From: Mactra quadrangularis
Lineage: Eukaryota; Mollusca; Bivalvia; Venerida; Mactridae
Reading direction: 5' to 3'
Length of the DNA stretch: 64,000 nt
NCBI GenBank assembly: GCA_025267735.1
Contig: CM046304.1
Span: 24,493,381-24,557,380, forward strand
In this document: piece after piece, positions 12,103 through 22,860 of the stretch
Numbering within the stretch: the stretch's first letter is position 1
How the letters are laid out: every line of letters begins with the position of its first letter
Made by a program: the position numbers and the translations under genes
Notes under the pieces: generated by a model
Database searches by the model: none
What the model was told of the DNA's origin: nothing
Seen by the model: only the letters and a program-made list of their open reading frames with translations

Positions 12103-15100
12103 CTAAAATTGAAAGAAATATTTTTATTCAAAAAGCATTAGACTATTACGCAGCTTTTGGAATTTATACGGTACATACTTGATAAGAGTCATTTTTTAAA
12201 CAGCAACTACAAAAGAAAACAAGTTTGATTCATTTATAACGCATTAGACTCTAACACAACTTTGTTGAAAGTTTATATATGCTTCAAAAGGGATATCAGC
12301 TGAAATCAAATGGTTTACACCGTCAAGTCAGCACTCAAGAGTCATTCAAACCATGACGATAAACAGTTATATAAACGTATATGCAGTGACTTTCTTGAAA
12401 TATATTCAAACCGTTCGGTAGCTCCAACTGTCTGCCTTCGAATCTAAGGATTGTATGTTCGAAAGCTGAGGTCATTCTTCATCCTACCTCTATACCAAGC
12501 AGAATCAATGGTCAGCTACAGCCATGGGTTGTTTCATTAGTACTAGTCGAAAAGCATGAGTTAATTTAAGAGATCGAGTAAGTACCACCATATGAATGAG
12601 AAATAGTGTATCAACTATTGGCACGTTCCGCAAGCTAGCTAGCGCTTCATCCCCTGGTACCCTCAATTTGGTGTCACATAGTAAATATTTTTGGTGCAAG
12701 AAAGGTACAAGAGGACGAAGCGCTATCTAGCGATTTACTTGCGGAACGTGTCCTATGACAGGTACTTCTTGTGAAAACACTCAATTGATTACAAAGGGAA
12801 TTAACTCTATATTTATTTAGTTTCACAAAATATTGCGTGGTCTCCCTTTGTGATCTAACGAGAAGTTATAACCTCTAGCTACGAGAATGAATCGAGAATT
12901 TTGATAACCGCATGGTAAGATGATGGCATTAGATTCCAAGAGAGTAACGCAATTTCCCTTTTAACTGAGACGGTCAAAATATGTATTTTTTTAAATAAGG
13001 GACCATTAAACTTTTTTATTAGGAATTCTTTGGAGACTGACTGATGACACAATCAGCCACCCTTGCGTTTAGAGCCTGGAATGTAAATACACATATACAT
13101 TGTGATCAAGTCTCTCTGACTTGCATGCCATTACCAATCGGTAAATACTCAGACAATGGTGCCCACCCAGCAGTTGTAAATCCGGAATTTGTAAGACATG
13201 CAGGCATTAAGTGCAAACTGTAGTGCTGGATTTTTATTACTTACTCGAACCTGTGTGTAAGTGCGATGAGTTGTACTGTGAACAATATCAACACGGCCGG
13301 TGCTTTGTGTAGAGTTTTGTTTTGAAGTGTTTCCAGAGGTCCCAATCAGAACTTTCTCACGTGTCAAACGGTTACTACTCAAATGTATAAACGAATCTGA
13401 AAATAAACAAAAGAGCTTTAAAGTTCATCAATTAAGAGATTTGCTTTTGGTTAACCTATTATACATATTTCAGTTTTTGTAATCTTGTAACGGTTTTTTG
13501 TTATATTATATTATATATGGGATTGTATAATATGGATGTATTAAAAAAAGGCAGAAACTTGTTCGGCTACATCCATATTATGTGAAACGTCCCAGCCTAT
13601 ATATTCGTTCTTCCACACAAGCAATCTTAATGATAAGTTAACGGGTTTATAAAGTGTAAGCGAAGTCTGATATTTTCATATTGTTTTATATTGTTAATAG
13701 AATCTAGTGCGTATGTGTATTCTCACATAAATCTTGGTGTCGCATTAATTTTGATTATGGACAATATAGAGAACAGGAATTTGTAACGAAGTGTTTTTTT
13801 TTTTTAATTTTCTCGGTCTTCACTGTCTATAACTGTCTGAAGCAGGCTGTACAAACTATTCCAGAGTTTAAAAACTTGATTTACGTTTTTGTACATGTCT
13901 TCCATGCAACTTGTGAATGTTTCTGAAGTTTTTGACAAAAATTGTTGCAATTATGACCGAAAATGTGACTTTATGTGATGTAAAATGGGGCTAAAAATGG
14001 CAGATCGGCGGGAAAATGCATTAAATTGTAAAACAGTCTATGAGCGTAATTTAACTCAAAATCATATAGTCAATATGAATGATAATGGTACAAAATTTCA
14101 TGTGAATATCTTTATTTAAACTTGTTATACTTGTTTTCCGTTTTGGCCGAAATAAAAGCGACGACAGTGAAATTTGATGAAAATCTATTACATTTACTTA
14201 TCGTTACAAATCCCTGTTGTATAAAATCCCTTCACAATACATCTGACAGTGCAACATTAAAAATTATAAATGACCTGGGACACATCCCCATCTTTACAGG
14301 AAATAGTCCTCTGGTGTTTTTACCGAATACTTTGTCAGTGAGAAATAGATTTAAACATTAACTGAAATCAAATATGTAAATCGTTAAGCCTAGTTAAGTT
14401 GTACACTGTAGCGACCATTTGATACGACGGAAACCTGAATATTAAAGTCAACATAACACCTTAATTGCTATTCTCTATTCTGATAATATGTAACATCATA
14501 TCTTTGGTAAACTAAGTTTATGAGAAAGTCTCCTTTTTTCACGAGGCTTACTAGAACCCAGCTTCTGCATTTGCTATTGTAATGGAATATATGGAAGCGC
14601 ATTTCTGCCACAAGATAACTACATTACTAACCAGTTAAAGAAGCGGTTAACTAATTATGTAACAAAATAACCACAAAACTGACAAGTTAATAAAATGGTT
14701 AACTAGTTATGTAATTAAATAACCACAAAATTAAGAAATTAATTAAGTGTTTAACTAGTTGCGTAAATAGTTAATTACTTGCTACTTATCTAAAATCGTT
14801 GACTGATAAGAATTTAACAAATTACGTAACTAGTTAACAACATAATTAATTCGTTTATAAGTAATTATCTAGTTACATTAATAGTTAACAACTAACCACA
14901 TATATTTTAACATACTGTCTGGTAAGAAATTATCTAGTTACGTAACTAGCCCACAACAAAACTAACTAATTAATGAAATGGTTAACTAGTTACGTAACTA
15001 GTTAATTACTTATAACTTATATAAAATCACTAACTGGTAATAAGTTAACTAACTACAGGTTTTTGTACGTAAGATTTGATGCGATGCGATGTACGTTTGA

Positions 15101-18100
15101 TGCGCAAATGGTAATTTTTTATACGATACGTACTCACGACGTACGTACGATATTCTTACGTAATACGCAAAAGAATTCAGCTTATTAACGAGCCGCACCG
15201 CACGTAACTAGCTAACTACCTAACTAACAAATTTATTAAACGGTTAACTAGTTACGTAACTAGTTAACCACGTTAATAGCTTTTTAACTATATAATTATC
15301 TGGTTACGTAACTTTAGGTAATTACATACTATAAAGCGATTTTTTGTAAGTATTTTATTTTCACAATAGTTTACAGTAGAATTACAACGCTCAACATTTA
15401 ACAAAGATATAAAATTTTATATGTAACATGTTTGTTTTCATTTTGATATTATGGATTGAAAAACAGATAGATAATCAGATTTTATTCATCCATAAAGTTA
15501 CCACGATTTTTTTCTCACCAAAAATTCTAACATTTCCATGTATATCAAACATTCTTAATTCATACTAGTATTACTACTTTAATAGATAGAAGTATGATTC
15601 TATATAAGTTGTAAGTGATTTACTAGTTTCGTAACTAGTATACATAACTTTGTAGATACATTGTATCAGGTGGCAGATATAGGTCACATCTGCAGAGTGT
15701 TTAGTTACCTTGAACGTTCCAATACGTTCCGTAACGGAAGTGTAACTAGTTACTGAACACGCAGCAGTAGCCTGTTCAATTATCCTAAACGTTCCAAAAC
15801 GTTCCGTCACGATACATACTCCTCGGCCATTCGCTGCGAATAATCTCGGGCATATTTAGACGCTATTTTGAAATTACCGGTGTTGAAGTAAACAAATATA
15901 CGATCGTTTAGGCAATGAGTGATGTTTCGTTTTTAATCCATTAATTTTGAAACATCACTCATTGCTTTAATGATCGTATATTTGTTTATTAGATTAGATC
16001 ATTCGCAGCGACTGGCCGAGGAGTTCCGAATGTATCGTTACGGAACGTTTTGGAACGTTTAAGGTAATTGAACAGGCTACTGGTATAGTATGAACCAGTA
16101 TATCCTATTGTTGTAATGCTATCTTCGGTAATCTTATAGCTTTGCGTCCTGGTTATACATGTATCTTTCTCTTGTAATGGTCCAAACCTTGCTAGTGCGA
16201 TATATGGTATAATATGTATTCGTTATCATAAATGAATAAATTCGCCAGTCAAATTGTCCACGGTACGTATGGAATGTAACGGAAGAAAGTACTGTGGTTG
16301 CCGACGATGCACATTCAAATTATCTCTCATACAAATGCTCCAATAATTTGTTTAAAATCAACAATTAGTTAAAAAATGCATATTATGCATACTTTCGACA
16401 AGAATTATCCCCACATTTGACGGACTGTGTAACCTATTTCATCACAAGAAGATTATATCAAGTTTTCAACCCATTTTAATAACTAAACCTTTAAATAAAG
16501 AATTTAAAAAAAATCAATTAGCTAGACATTATTGCAAAAACCGGTTTATTATTCAAAGTTATTTAACAAGGTGAAACGAACTGCCGTGACAGGTTTATTT
16601 GACATTTCTTTAAACTATGGTCATACGACTGTAAAACTTTTCAGGTTTGCACATTTTTATCAAAAATATTAATATTCATTTATAAGTTACCATCGTCGGT
16701 TATCCCACGATACATTACTCCGCTATACTGCGTTATATGCCGTGGGCCATTCGGTTAGGTATGGTGGCTGATTTATGACATGTCGTATTTTCGTTTCTTC
16801 GCTGCGAAGAAACGAAAAAACGAAAACACGAAGACACGACAAATCCATAGTTAGTCGTATCTTCGTGTTTTCGTTTCTTCGCGGCGAAGAAACGAAAATA
16901 CGACATGGCATAAATCAGCCACCATAGTTAGGAAAATTTCGTAATCATGAATGATCAATGAGGCAGTTTCATTGGTTCCGCAAGGAAACCACTGCTGAAA
17001 ACTAGCCAATGAAATTACGCAACCATTTTTTTTAAATAAACATGTTCGTTGGTTTCTATTTTAAGTGGGAAAACCCAGTATAACGTTATTGTTATTGAAG
17101 AGGATTTAATTGCAACACGCGATTACATTGGAAGAAAATTAGCCTCCCCTGTCTCATACATATTCATGAAAACGAGATTTCGCCAGTCAAATTGCCCACG
17201 GTACGTATGGGATGAAACAGAAGAAAGTACTGTGGTTGCCGGCGATGATAAGTCACATGATATATTTAAACGATTGACTTTCATAAAATGGTTCTCAGGT
17301 GGTAGCAGGTTTGAGTATAAATGATCACAATAATTAATGGATAAATGGTAAATAGGCAGCCTCCGACTAGATTGGAAAATCCACAATTGCAATATGTTAA
17401 GTCGAATTCTGCTTTGAGATTCTGCTCCAAGGATCCCGCCAGAACACCAACCGGCGACGGCGCCTGTCCATCATACCAACAATCCAAGCATTATCATGTA
17501 TCGTATAGTAGAAAAATTTAGAATAGAATAAGTTAATATAAAAAAAACCTTAAAGTTCTAAGTAAAAATCATGAGTTAAAATTTACTTCCATATACATTT
17601 CAGACGATTCTAAAGTGTAAAGACTTACAATAATCCCTGGTCAGAGCAATCACATAATGCAAGTGATTAAAAATGTACCAATATTGGGGTGGAATGTCGA
17701 CCAATAGCCTTTCGTAGCTGATTTATAACGTTAACTGTCCTGCCGACTTAAAATTAAACTATGAGTCTTGTATCTAGAAAATCGAATGTAAATTTCCTGC
17801 TCAAAGAAAATAGCCAGCGTCTCTAGTTGGGATCATACCAGGGACCTCTCAAACCCTGGGCGCGACGTACAGCTGGACAGCTGCTAAACAGACAAGAATC
17901 GTATGATTTATTTATTTATTTTGTTGGGTTTAACGCCGCAGCAACACTTTGTATAGGTCATATAACGGCGTCCAGCGCACCTAACCTAGTTTTCCTGGAC
18001 CCTTGTCTATAACCAGTACTCACCTACCCTTCCAACAAGACCGGAAAATTCTCGATATACCTTATTTATTGAGGAAAATTCATGCGGTTGATTTTTTAGA

Positions 18101-18222
18101 ATAAAGAACTACAGCTTACCTTTATTCACATAAATAAAGAACGTAACCACAACAACCACAGGTAAAAGTTGTTTGGCCCTTTTTATAAAAAGTCGACATA
18201 CACTTCCAAATAACTTTTTCAT
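11044..18222 (-). CDS. Golgi carbohydrate sulfotransferase (HNK-1ST/CHST8-14 family), 3 coding exons
   Basis: Coding segments are 18222-18120, 13396-13245 and 12102-11044 (minus strand). Junction phases are 1 and 0, with GT-AG borders throughout, giving 437 residues. The predicted enzyme transfers sulfate from PAPS to a sugar of a glycan or glycosaminoglycan in the Golgi lumen. Residues 1-34 form a type II signal anchor: a basic start (MKKLF, RLFIKRAK) then LLPVVVVVTFFIYV. Residues 35-100 are a Ser/Thr/Asn-rich stem. The 5'-phosphosulfate site is CPIYKVGTTFWRRVF (130-144). The 3'-phosphate site is TRDPYNRLFSFY (about 188-199), with the conserved Arg and Ser. Further family blocks are DPHW (256-259), CRPC (266-269), YDYIGKMENF and the C-terminal KIDFQLFGYD. 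The length is normal for the family. The exact member (chondroitin 4-O, dermatan 4-O, GalNAc 4-O or HNK-1) cannot be fixed from motifs. A noncoding first exon further upstream is possible. Confidence 0.92.
12620..12753. mobile_element. 134-bp MITE with CACGTTCCGCAAG ends
   Basis: GGCACGTTCCGCAAGCTAGC at the left is matched in reverse by CTTGCGGAACGTGTCC at the right. GCGCTTCATCC / GGACGAAGCGC is paired further in. It lies in intron 2 of the sulfotransferase gene. Confidence 0.75.
13245..13396 (-). CDS. Sulfotransferase exon 2: stem region (residues 35-85)
   Basis: The acceptor is TTTGTTTATTTTCAG and the donor GTAAGT (13244-13239). The two bases at its start complete the split codon left by exon 1 (G plus AT gives Asp), and its end is in phase with exon 3. 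It encodes a polar stem rich in Ser, Thr, Asn and Gln with no predicted domain, as expected between a Golgi anchor and a catalytic domain. Confidence 0.85.
14640..15310. repeat. Array of AACTAGTTACGTAACTAGTT palindromes
   Basis: The self-complementary block GTTAACTAGTTACGTAACTA and degraded versions recur about ten times, interleaved with TTAATTACTTATAACTTAT-like spacers. A GTACG/CGTAC-rich insert lies at 15057-15200. A similar short block occurs at 20288-20420. The array is within intron 1 of the sulfotransferase gene. Confidence 0.7.
15765..16082. mobile_element. 318-bp foldback element
   Basis: Ends are CAGTAGCCTGTTCAATTA and TAATTGAACAGGCTACTG. Almost the whole length is an inverted repeat: CGTTCCAAAACGTTCCGT with ACGGAACGTTTTGGAACG; ATTCGCTGCGAAT / ATTCGCAGCG; and an inner pair around ATATACGATCGTTT. 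A single strand would fold into a very long hairpin. Confidence 0.85.
16241..16311 (+). repeat. Diverged direct repeat, copy 1
   Basis: TCGCCAGTCAAATTGTCCAC and the following GAAAGTACTGTGGTTGCCG block recur at 17180-17250 in the same orientation with about ten differences. The copies are too short and diverged to be called LTRs. Confidence 0.6.
16760..16926. mobile_element. 167-bp MITE with TATGGTGGCTGATTTATG ends
   Basis: The termini TATGGTGGCTGATTTATG and CATAAATCAGCCACCATA are exact reverse complements. A 6-bp direct repeat, GTTAGG, flanks both sides (16754-16759 and 16927-16932). Inside, two palindromes of TTTCGTTTCTTCGC type sit back to back. Confidence 0.88.
17180..17250 (+). repeat. 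Diverged direct repeat, copy 2
   Basis: This is the partner of 16241-16311 (CGCCAGTCAAATTGCCCACG, then TACTGTGGTTGCCGGCGATG). A weak reverse-strand relative lies near 59515-59600. Confidence 0.6.
17780..18050 (-). mobile_element. tRNA-derived SINE, minus orientation
   Basis: The body TTTAACGCCGCAGCAACACT, CGGCGTCCAGCGCACCTAAC and TTTCCTGGACCCTTGTCTAT matches 22728-22860. A TTTATTTATTTATTT run marks the tail. To its left a degenerate tRNA-like block (CATACCAGGGACCTC) may be a second SINE. Confidence 0.7.
18120..18222 (-). CDS. Sulfotransferase exon 1: start and membrane anchor (residues 1-34)
   Basis: The ATG at 18222-18220 opens 34 codons ending at a GGTAAGC donor. The product is a short basic cytosolic tail followed by a single hydrophobic segment (LLPVVVVVTFFIYV). 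This is the N-terminal signal anchor missing from the long catalytic exon. The phase-1 junction matches exon 2, which supports the join across a 4.7-kb intron. Confidence 0.85.
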
Positions 18223-18900
18223 TTTCTAATTTCCACAGTTACATCCGTCCTGCCTTCAATTCATTCGTCAGCGAACTACTCTGCTCCAATTTCATCTGAA
18301 ACTAAAATCATATACATTTTTAACATTAGATGTATTCGGCAAATGGTCAGTAGCTTCATGGAGAGGTAGTTTTTAACAATACCGAATGAACACTTGTTTC
18401 ACGGATACATAGTCTACTATAAGGTTTCATATTTTTACCTGGGGCTCTATAATTGATCCGTGGTAACACGACTCTCTCTTTATTCAAATACAAAAATGTT
18501 AAAAATGGATACTTCCGATAGAATAGTTTAAAGTTGTATTCTAAGCCTCCGCAACTAGCTATGATAGTTGATAAACCGTTTTCACTATAGACATCCTATT
18601 TAAAGATGTAATATTGTTTAAGTAATAGTACAATTTTTCATTGTAAGGGATGAACGACAGTGTGAAATAAAGTTATGTCTTGGTGACATTTTATATACGG
18701 ATGCCGCATAGTGCTGGGCAGGTATGGGCACAATCAGTACGAATGAGTCGGATATGCCACTCATGATATCCATGGCTATCTGTTGAGTGTGTTCTGAAAT
18801 GCCAGACTGAATTTCTCGGCGATATCTACGACAAAATATCATCGTTGGAGATCACTAGTGTTCCGAATGCTACACACGGCTTTATTACGGAATGAAACCA

Positions 18901-18983
18901 CATTCGGAACGCCTCGACCATTCATTGAATGAATAATTATATATAATAGTTATTCGTAGTTAATGGCCGAGGATTTCCGAATG
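18901..18983. mobile_element. CATTCGGAA-family MITE
   Basis: CATTCGGAACGCCTCGACCA at the left is paired with TGGCCGAGGATTTCCGAATG at the right. The ten flanking bases on each side (AATGAAACCA and AATAAAACCG) match at eight positions, as expected of an old 10-bp target duplication. Confidence 0.8.
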
Positions 18984-19611
18984 AATAAAACCGCAATCAT
19001 GGATGGTAATGGTGGTAGATGGATAAGTTAAAAAACTTATTTTGCTCAAAGCTTATTTTGTATTTATGAAGCACTGGTTTCAAATTCATGTATATGATGT
19101 TTTAAATGTCAGTACTCTGAAGCATTTTATGAGCAACTATAATGAATATTCCAATGTAAGAAACTTATTGGTCTCACCCATGTATTGGGGGTTCAACTTT
19201 AAAAAAATAATCATGGACAATGCATCATATTTTTAACCCATCTATATACAACATGTACAAGTTTAGTTTTAGTTTTTTAAATTTAAAATTTTATCTAACA
19301 ATCATCTTAAGGATTTTTGGAGTATTAACCTTGACCTATTGACAGACTTATTTATTCTAGATTCAGAAAAGTAGACCAAAATTACATGTAACAATTTATC
19401 ATGACCTGTATACATGTATATTACATAATTTTACGATCTGAAACTAGGGTCATGGTCAACAACATGATCGTATCCAGGGTTTTCGAACTTGGTATTGCCT
19501 AGATACAAAGCGATTATTCTTACCGCTGAACAATTCAAAGTATATTATTAATACTTAATTATATTGCATAGTTCTAAACTTTTACAGTAGCAGATTTTGA
19601 AATTATGTTAG

Positions 19612-19706
19612 AACCACAGGCGGCTGACACGGTCCCGAGTCAAAAACCACTATATAAACACGTATAAAGTGTTTTTGATTCGGGACCGTGCCGGGCGCCT
19701 GTGGTT
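19612..19706. mobile_element. MITE with CCACAGGCG ends, copy 1
   Basis: AACCACAGGCG at the left is mirrored by CGCCTGTGGTT at the right, with CACGGTCCCGAGTCAAAAAC / GTTTTTGATTCGGGACCGTG inside. It is the same family as 53122-53218. Confidence 0.82.
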
Positions 19707-20152
19707 ATAATAGACTTAATATGAATAAATTAAGAAATACAACTTTTAAGTTAAACAAAGTGGGTAAATAATACATATTTTTTAAACTTCTTGGTCATAC
19801 CAATTACATGTTTTAGCATACTTATTGCAAGTGTATCATTTTATTCAAAATCATTTTTGTAGAAATTCGTTTGTCACATTTTGTGCTTCCGAATACCTTC
19901 GGGACCTGAACCCTGACCCATCATTAAATCCGTCATTGAAAATGTGATGATATATAGTAACCAACTCTGTCATACGTAATCAAAATAAGCCATCTGGCTT
20001 TTGATAAAGTCCTGAGTAAATAAATCGAGTCTTTTCACCGTTAACATTGTCTATAAATTAGGTTTGGTGTTAACTATAGGTATAGGTTTTACATAGAAAA
20101 TATACAGTGTCATATTGTGTTGATATATCATATATATTGTACATGTGTATGG

Positions 20153-20232
20153 CAATCTGATTAAAATCCGATCTGAAATTTTCCGCTCGCCTACTCGCTA
20201 ATGCTTCACAGGATAACTGTTTACGGAGATTG
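20153..20232. mobile_element. 80-bp MITE with perfect 10-bp target duplication
   Basis: The ends are CAATCT and AGATTG. ATGTGTATGG is repeated exactly on both flanks (20143-20152 and 20233-20242). A duplication of 9-10 bp fits a Mutator-type transposase. Its internal block TTTTCCGCTCGCCTACTCGC recurs at 21591-21988. Confidence 0.88.
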
Positions 20233-21035
20233 ATGTGTATGGTGGCATATTTTCGCCATATTACCACATTTATCGCATTTAACCACATTACTAACATGTT
20301 AATTAAGTGGTTAACTAGTTTCCATAACTAGTTAAGATGTTGTCTCTCATTCAAAATGTCGTTTAACTTAACAGATGAACGTGTTACGTCGTAACTAGTT
20401 AACCACTTAATTGACCATTCCGTGTGCGACGTTTTAATTTGAATAACAATACATTTACCTACAAATTTAACCATGCCGTCGTTTGTTAACACCTTGTTTG
20501 TGGGACAAAATGAGACTGTAAACTACTGTTAGTAGGTAAAGTCATGGAAAGGTCCATTAGCTCATTAGTTACGTAGTTATCTGGTGGGCGGTGGTGGAAG
20601 AAATATGCCACCATACATGTATGACGGAAATATGTGATATAATATCCTTGATACATGATCAGTTATTAAAAGATGCTAAATGATAAATCCGGATTGATAT
20701 ATGGTACCGGCATGACGTAATTTAAAGTCATGAATATTAATGAATTCTTGTTGGCAACTGCGTTTGTACGGAAATGAAAACACATTTTTTCAAGTCACGT
20801 GTTCACTTTTGACTAATCAAATTGTATTATTTTGTTTAGGTTGTAATTATTATGATATAATGCACTATTTGAATATTTGCTGCAAGAATCCCGGTGACAA
20901 TACCATGTGACTATGACATCACAAATGCTATGGTTTGAAGAAGAAAGCAGTGTAAAATCAGCCTCGACTCAAAGTTATATTAACTCCTGTCAGATATATA
21001 TGATACCTAGTCGAGGCTAAGAAGAAAGATGTATA

Positions 21036-21203
21036 CTTTTTGCTGCGTATCACATCTCCAACGCCAGTTCTATACTTTTTGCAAACACCCTGGAAAACCT
21101 ACCAACGATTTGTCACTGTAGTACTCTGAAAAGGAACAGTTTTCCAGGGTGTTAGCAAAAAGAGTATAACTGGCAGTGGAGATGTAATAACGCAGCAAAT
21201 ATT
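21036..21203. mobile_element. MITE with TTTGCTGCGT ends
   Basis: TTTTTGCTGCGTATCACATC and GATGTAATAACGCAGCAAAT are inverted, as are AACACCCTGGAAAAC and GTTTTCCAGGGTGTT further in. A smaller inverted pair, AGCCTCGACT / AGTCGAGGCT (20962-21019), lies just to the left. Confidence 0.75.
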
Positions 21204-21590
21204 TTATCCCCAATGTGGCGTACCGTTGTCTTTAACAAATCAATACATGTAGAAAACAATTAAGTTCTATTAACTTTTTTCACAAAAGCAACATTCTGTC
21301 TGAAAAGATAACTTGAAACCTAGGAAAATCGATCTTTCAATCCAATTAAACAAATAACGTGTAAGTCGCGGTCTGTTAAAATGCCTTAATGGGATGAGAC
21401 TTTTCTCTGGGAAAGACAATTTTAAAACACTTAAGAAGATACTTCAAGATCAGGCAATGAAGTCGCTTCATTCCATAGGAAATATAACTACGCATGTGGA
21501 AATACAAGTGGTTAAAGTTATAAAGTTAATGTGCGGTTAAATGTCAGCTTCTATATACTAGTACATTTTAAGCCGACTTCACAATTTTGT

Positions 21591-21988
21591 CAATCTGAAT
21601 AAAACCCGATCTAAAATTTTCCGCTCGCCTACTCGCTAATTTAGATCTAGTCTTTTTCAAACGAGGGTCACGTTCAGGTGACCTTTTCTCATCATAATTT
21701 TAATGACGAAATTTTTATGATACGTAACTTGTTTACATCGTCTACGTCACGCAATTTGAAATGAGCCGTCCAATCGCAGACTGTGAATAATATCGCGGTT
21801 TAATTAGCTTCCAAACCTTGGTCTAAAAATAAAAATTACGAAATCAAAGTGTTATTAATAGTGTTTCGTCTAAATGAAAGCTACGCATTGATTAGTCGAC
21901 ATAAAGGTCATCTCGACGTGACCCTCCATTGAGATAGTAGAGATCCTGTACGACAATGCTCTACAGAATAATCTGTTAACGGAGATTG
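21591..21988. mobile_element. 398-bp relative of the 20153 MITE, 9-bp target duplication
   Basis: It starts CAATCTGAATAAAACCCGAT and ends TAACGGAGATTG. CAATTTTGT is repeated exactly at 21582-21590 and 21989-21997. A third, degraded copy in reverse orientation lies at 25590-25681. Confidence 0.87.
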
Positions 21989-22049
21989 CAATTTTGTATG
22001 ATAAGCTTTGTCATTAAAATCACCTACATGCAGGTGATCCATAACAGTA

Positions 22050-22195
22050 ACCATTTACACCTCGGTGGAGAGGAACATTTGTAAGTACAAACATTGCCTA
22101 AGGAAAGGAAATTAGCTATGTTCCTTGTGGGTTTGAACCATGAACATCTTGCTCCCTAAACGCACGTCTTACCTCTGTACCACTGCTGCTGAATA
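22050..22195 (-). mobile_element. Degenerate tRNA-like SINE fragment
   Basis: The block TTGTGGGTTTGAACCATGAA reads on the minus strand as a degraded B box. It is followed by CTCTGTACCACTGCTG, resembling an A-box region. No intact fold can be drawn. Confidence 0.45.
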
Positions 22196-22727
22196 GTAGG
22201 TAACCGAGGAGGCGGAGTCCATCTTGAAATTTTCAAATGTGCAAATGCATTAAGATGCTAACCACGTTAAAATGTTAATTCTATAGTCAGGAACCAACCT
22301 TCTCTACAACGAAAGAATCGCCAATGTTCGTATTTGATGCAATGAAACCTTTCTTCATCACCCAGAAGCAAATTTGAACATCATGGGCAGTTCAATTTGA
22401 AAATTGTCAGCTTAAGCGTGTCGTGTTTTTGTATCAAAAAGCAATACATGTGAAACTTTGAGGTGCCACAGTTGATGTCTACGGTGCATTTTATAAGTAG
22501 AACCGAAGCAAACGCATTTTAATAGGGGTCTGTAATTATATCAGAAACAGCAACATTCAAAAACATATACTTTCCACACTGACAAATAAAGAAGGAGATG
22601 TTTTAGTGTTTTTAAACGTTTGTTATAGAATGGACACCACAAACAAATACCGAAAACAATAATCTTAGAAATTTCCGCCTTGGAACGTTCATAGGCACAA
22701 TAATTGCCAATTGGGAAATAATTGGGT

Positions 22728-22860
22728 TTATATTTATTGGGTTTAAAGCCGTGTCAACACAATTTAGGTCATTTTACGGCGTCCAGCGCACCTAACCTGG
22801 CTTTCCTGGACCCTTGTCTATAACCAGTACTCACCTACCCTTCCACAAGGCCGGAAATCC
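22728..22860 (-). mobile_element. SINE body, minus orientation
   Basis: The blocks CGGCGTCCAGCGCACCTAAC, TTTCCTGGACCCTTGTCTAT and CAGTACTCACCTACCCTTCC are shared almost unchanged with 17919-18050. Confidence 0.78.

Noticed and set aside
16241..17250. LTR pair of a small retrotransposon
   Set aside because: The two direct repeats are only about 70 bp and diverged. No primer-binding site, polypurine tract or 5-bp duplication is visible.
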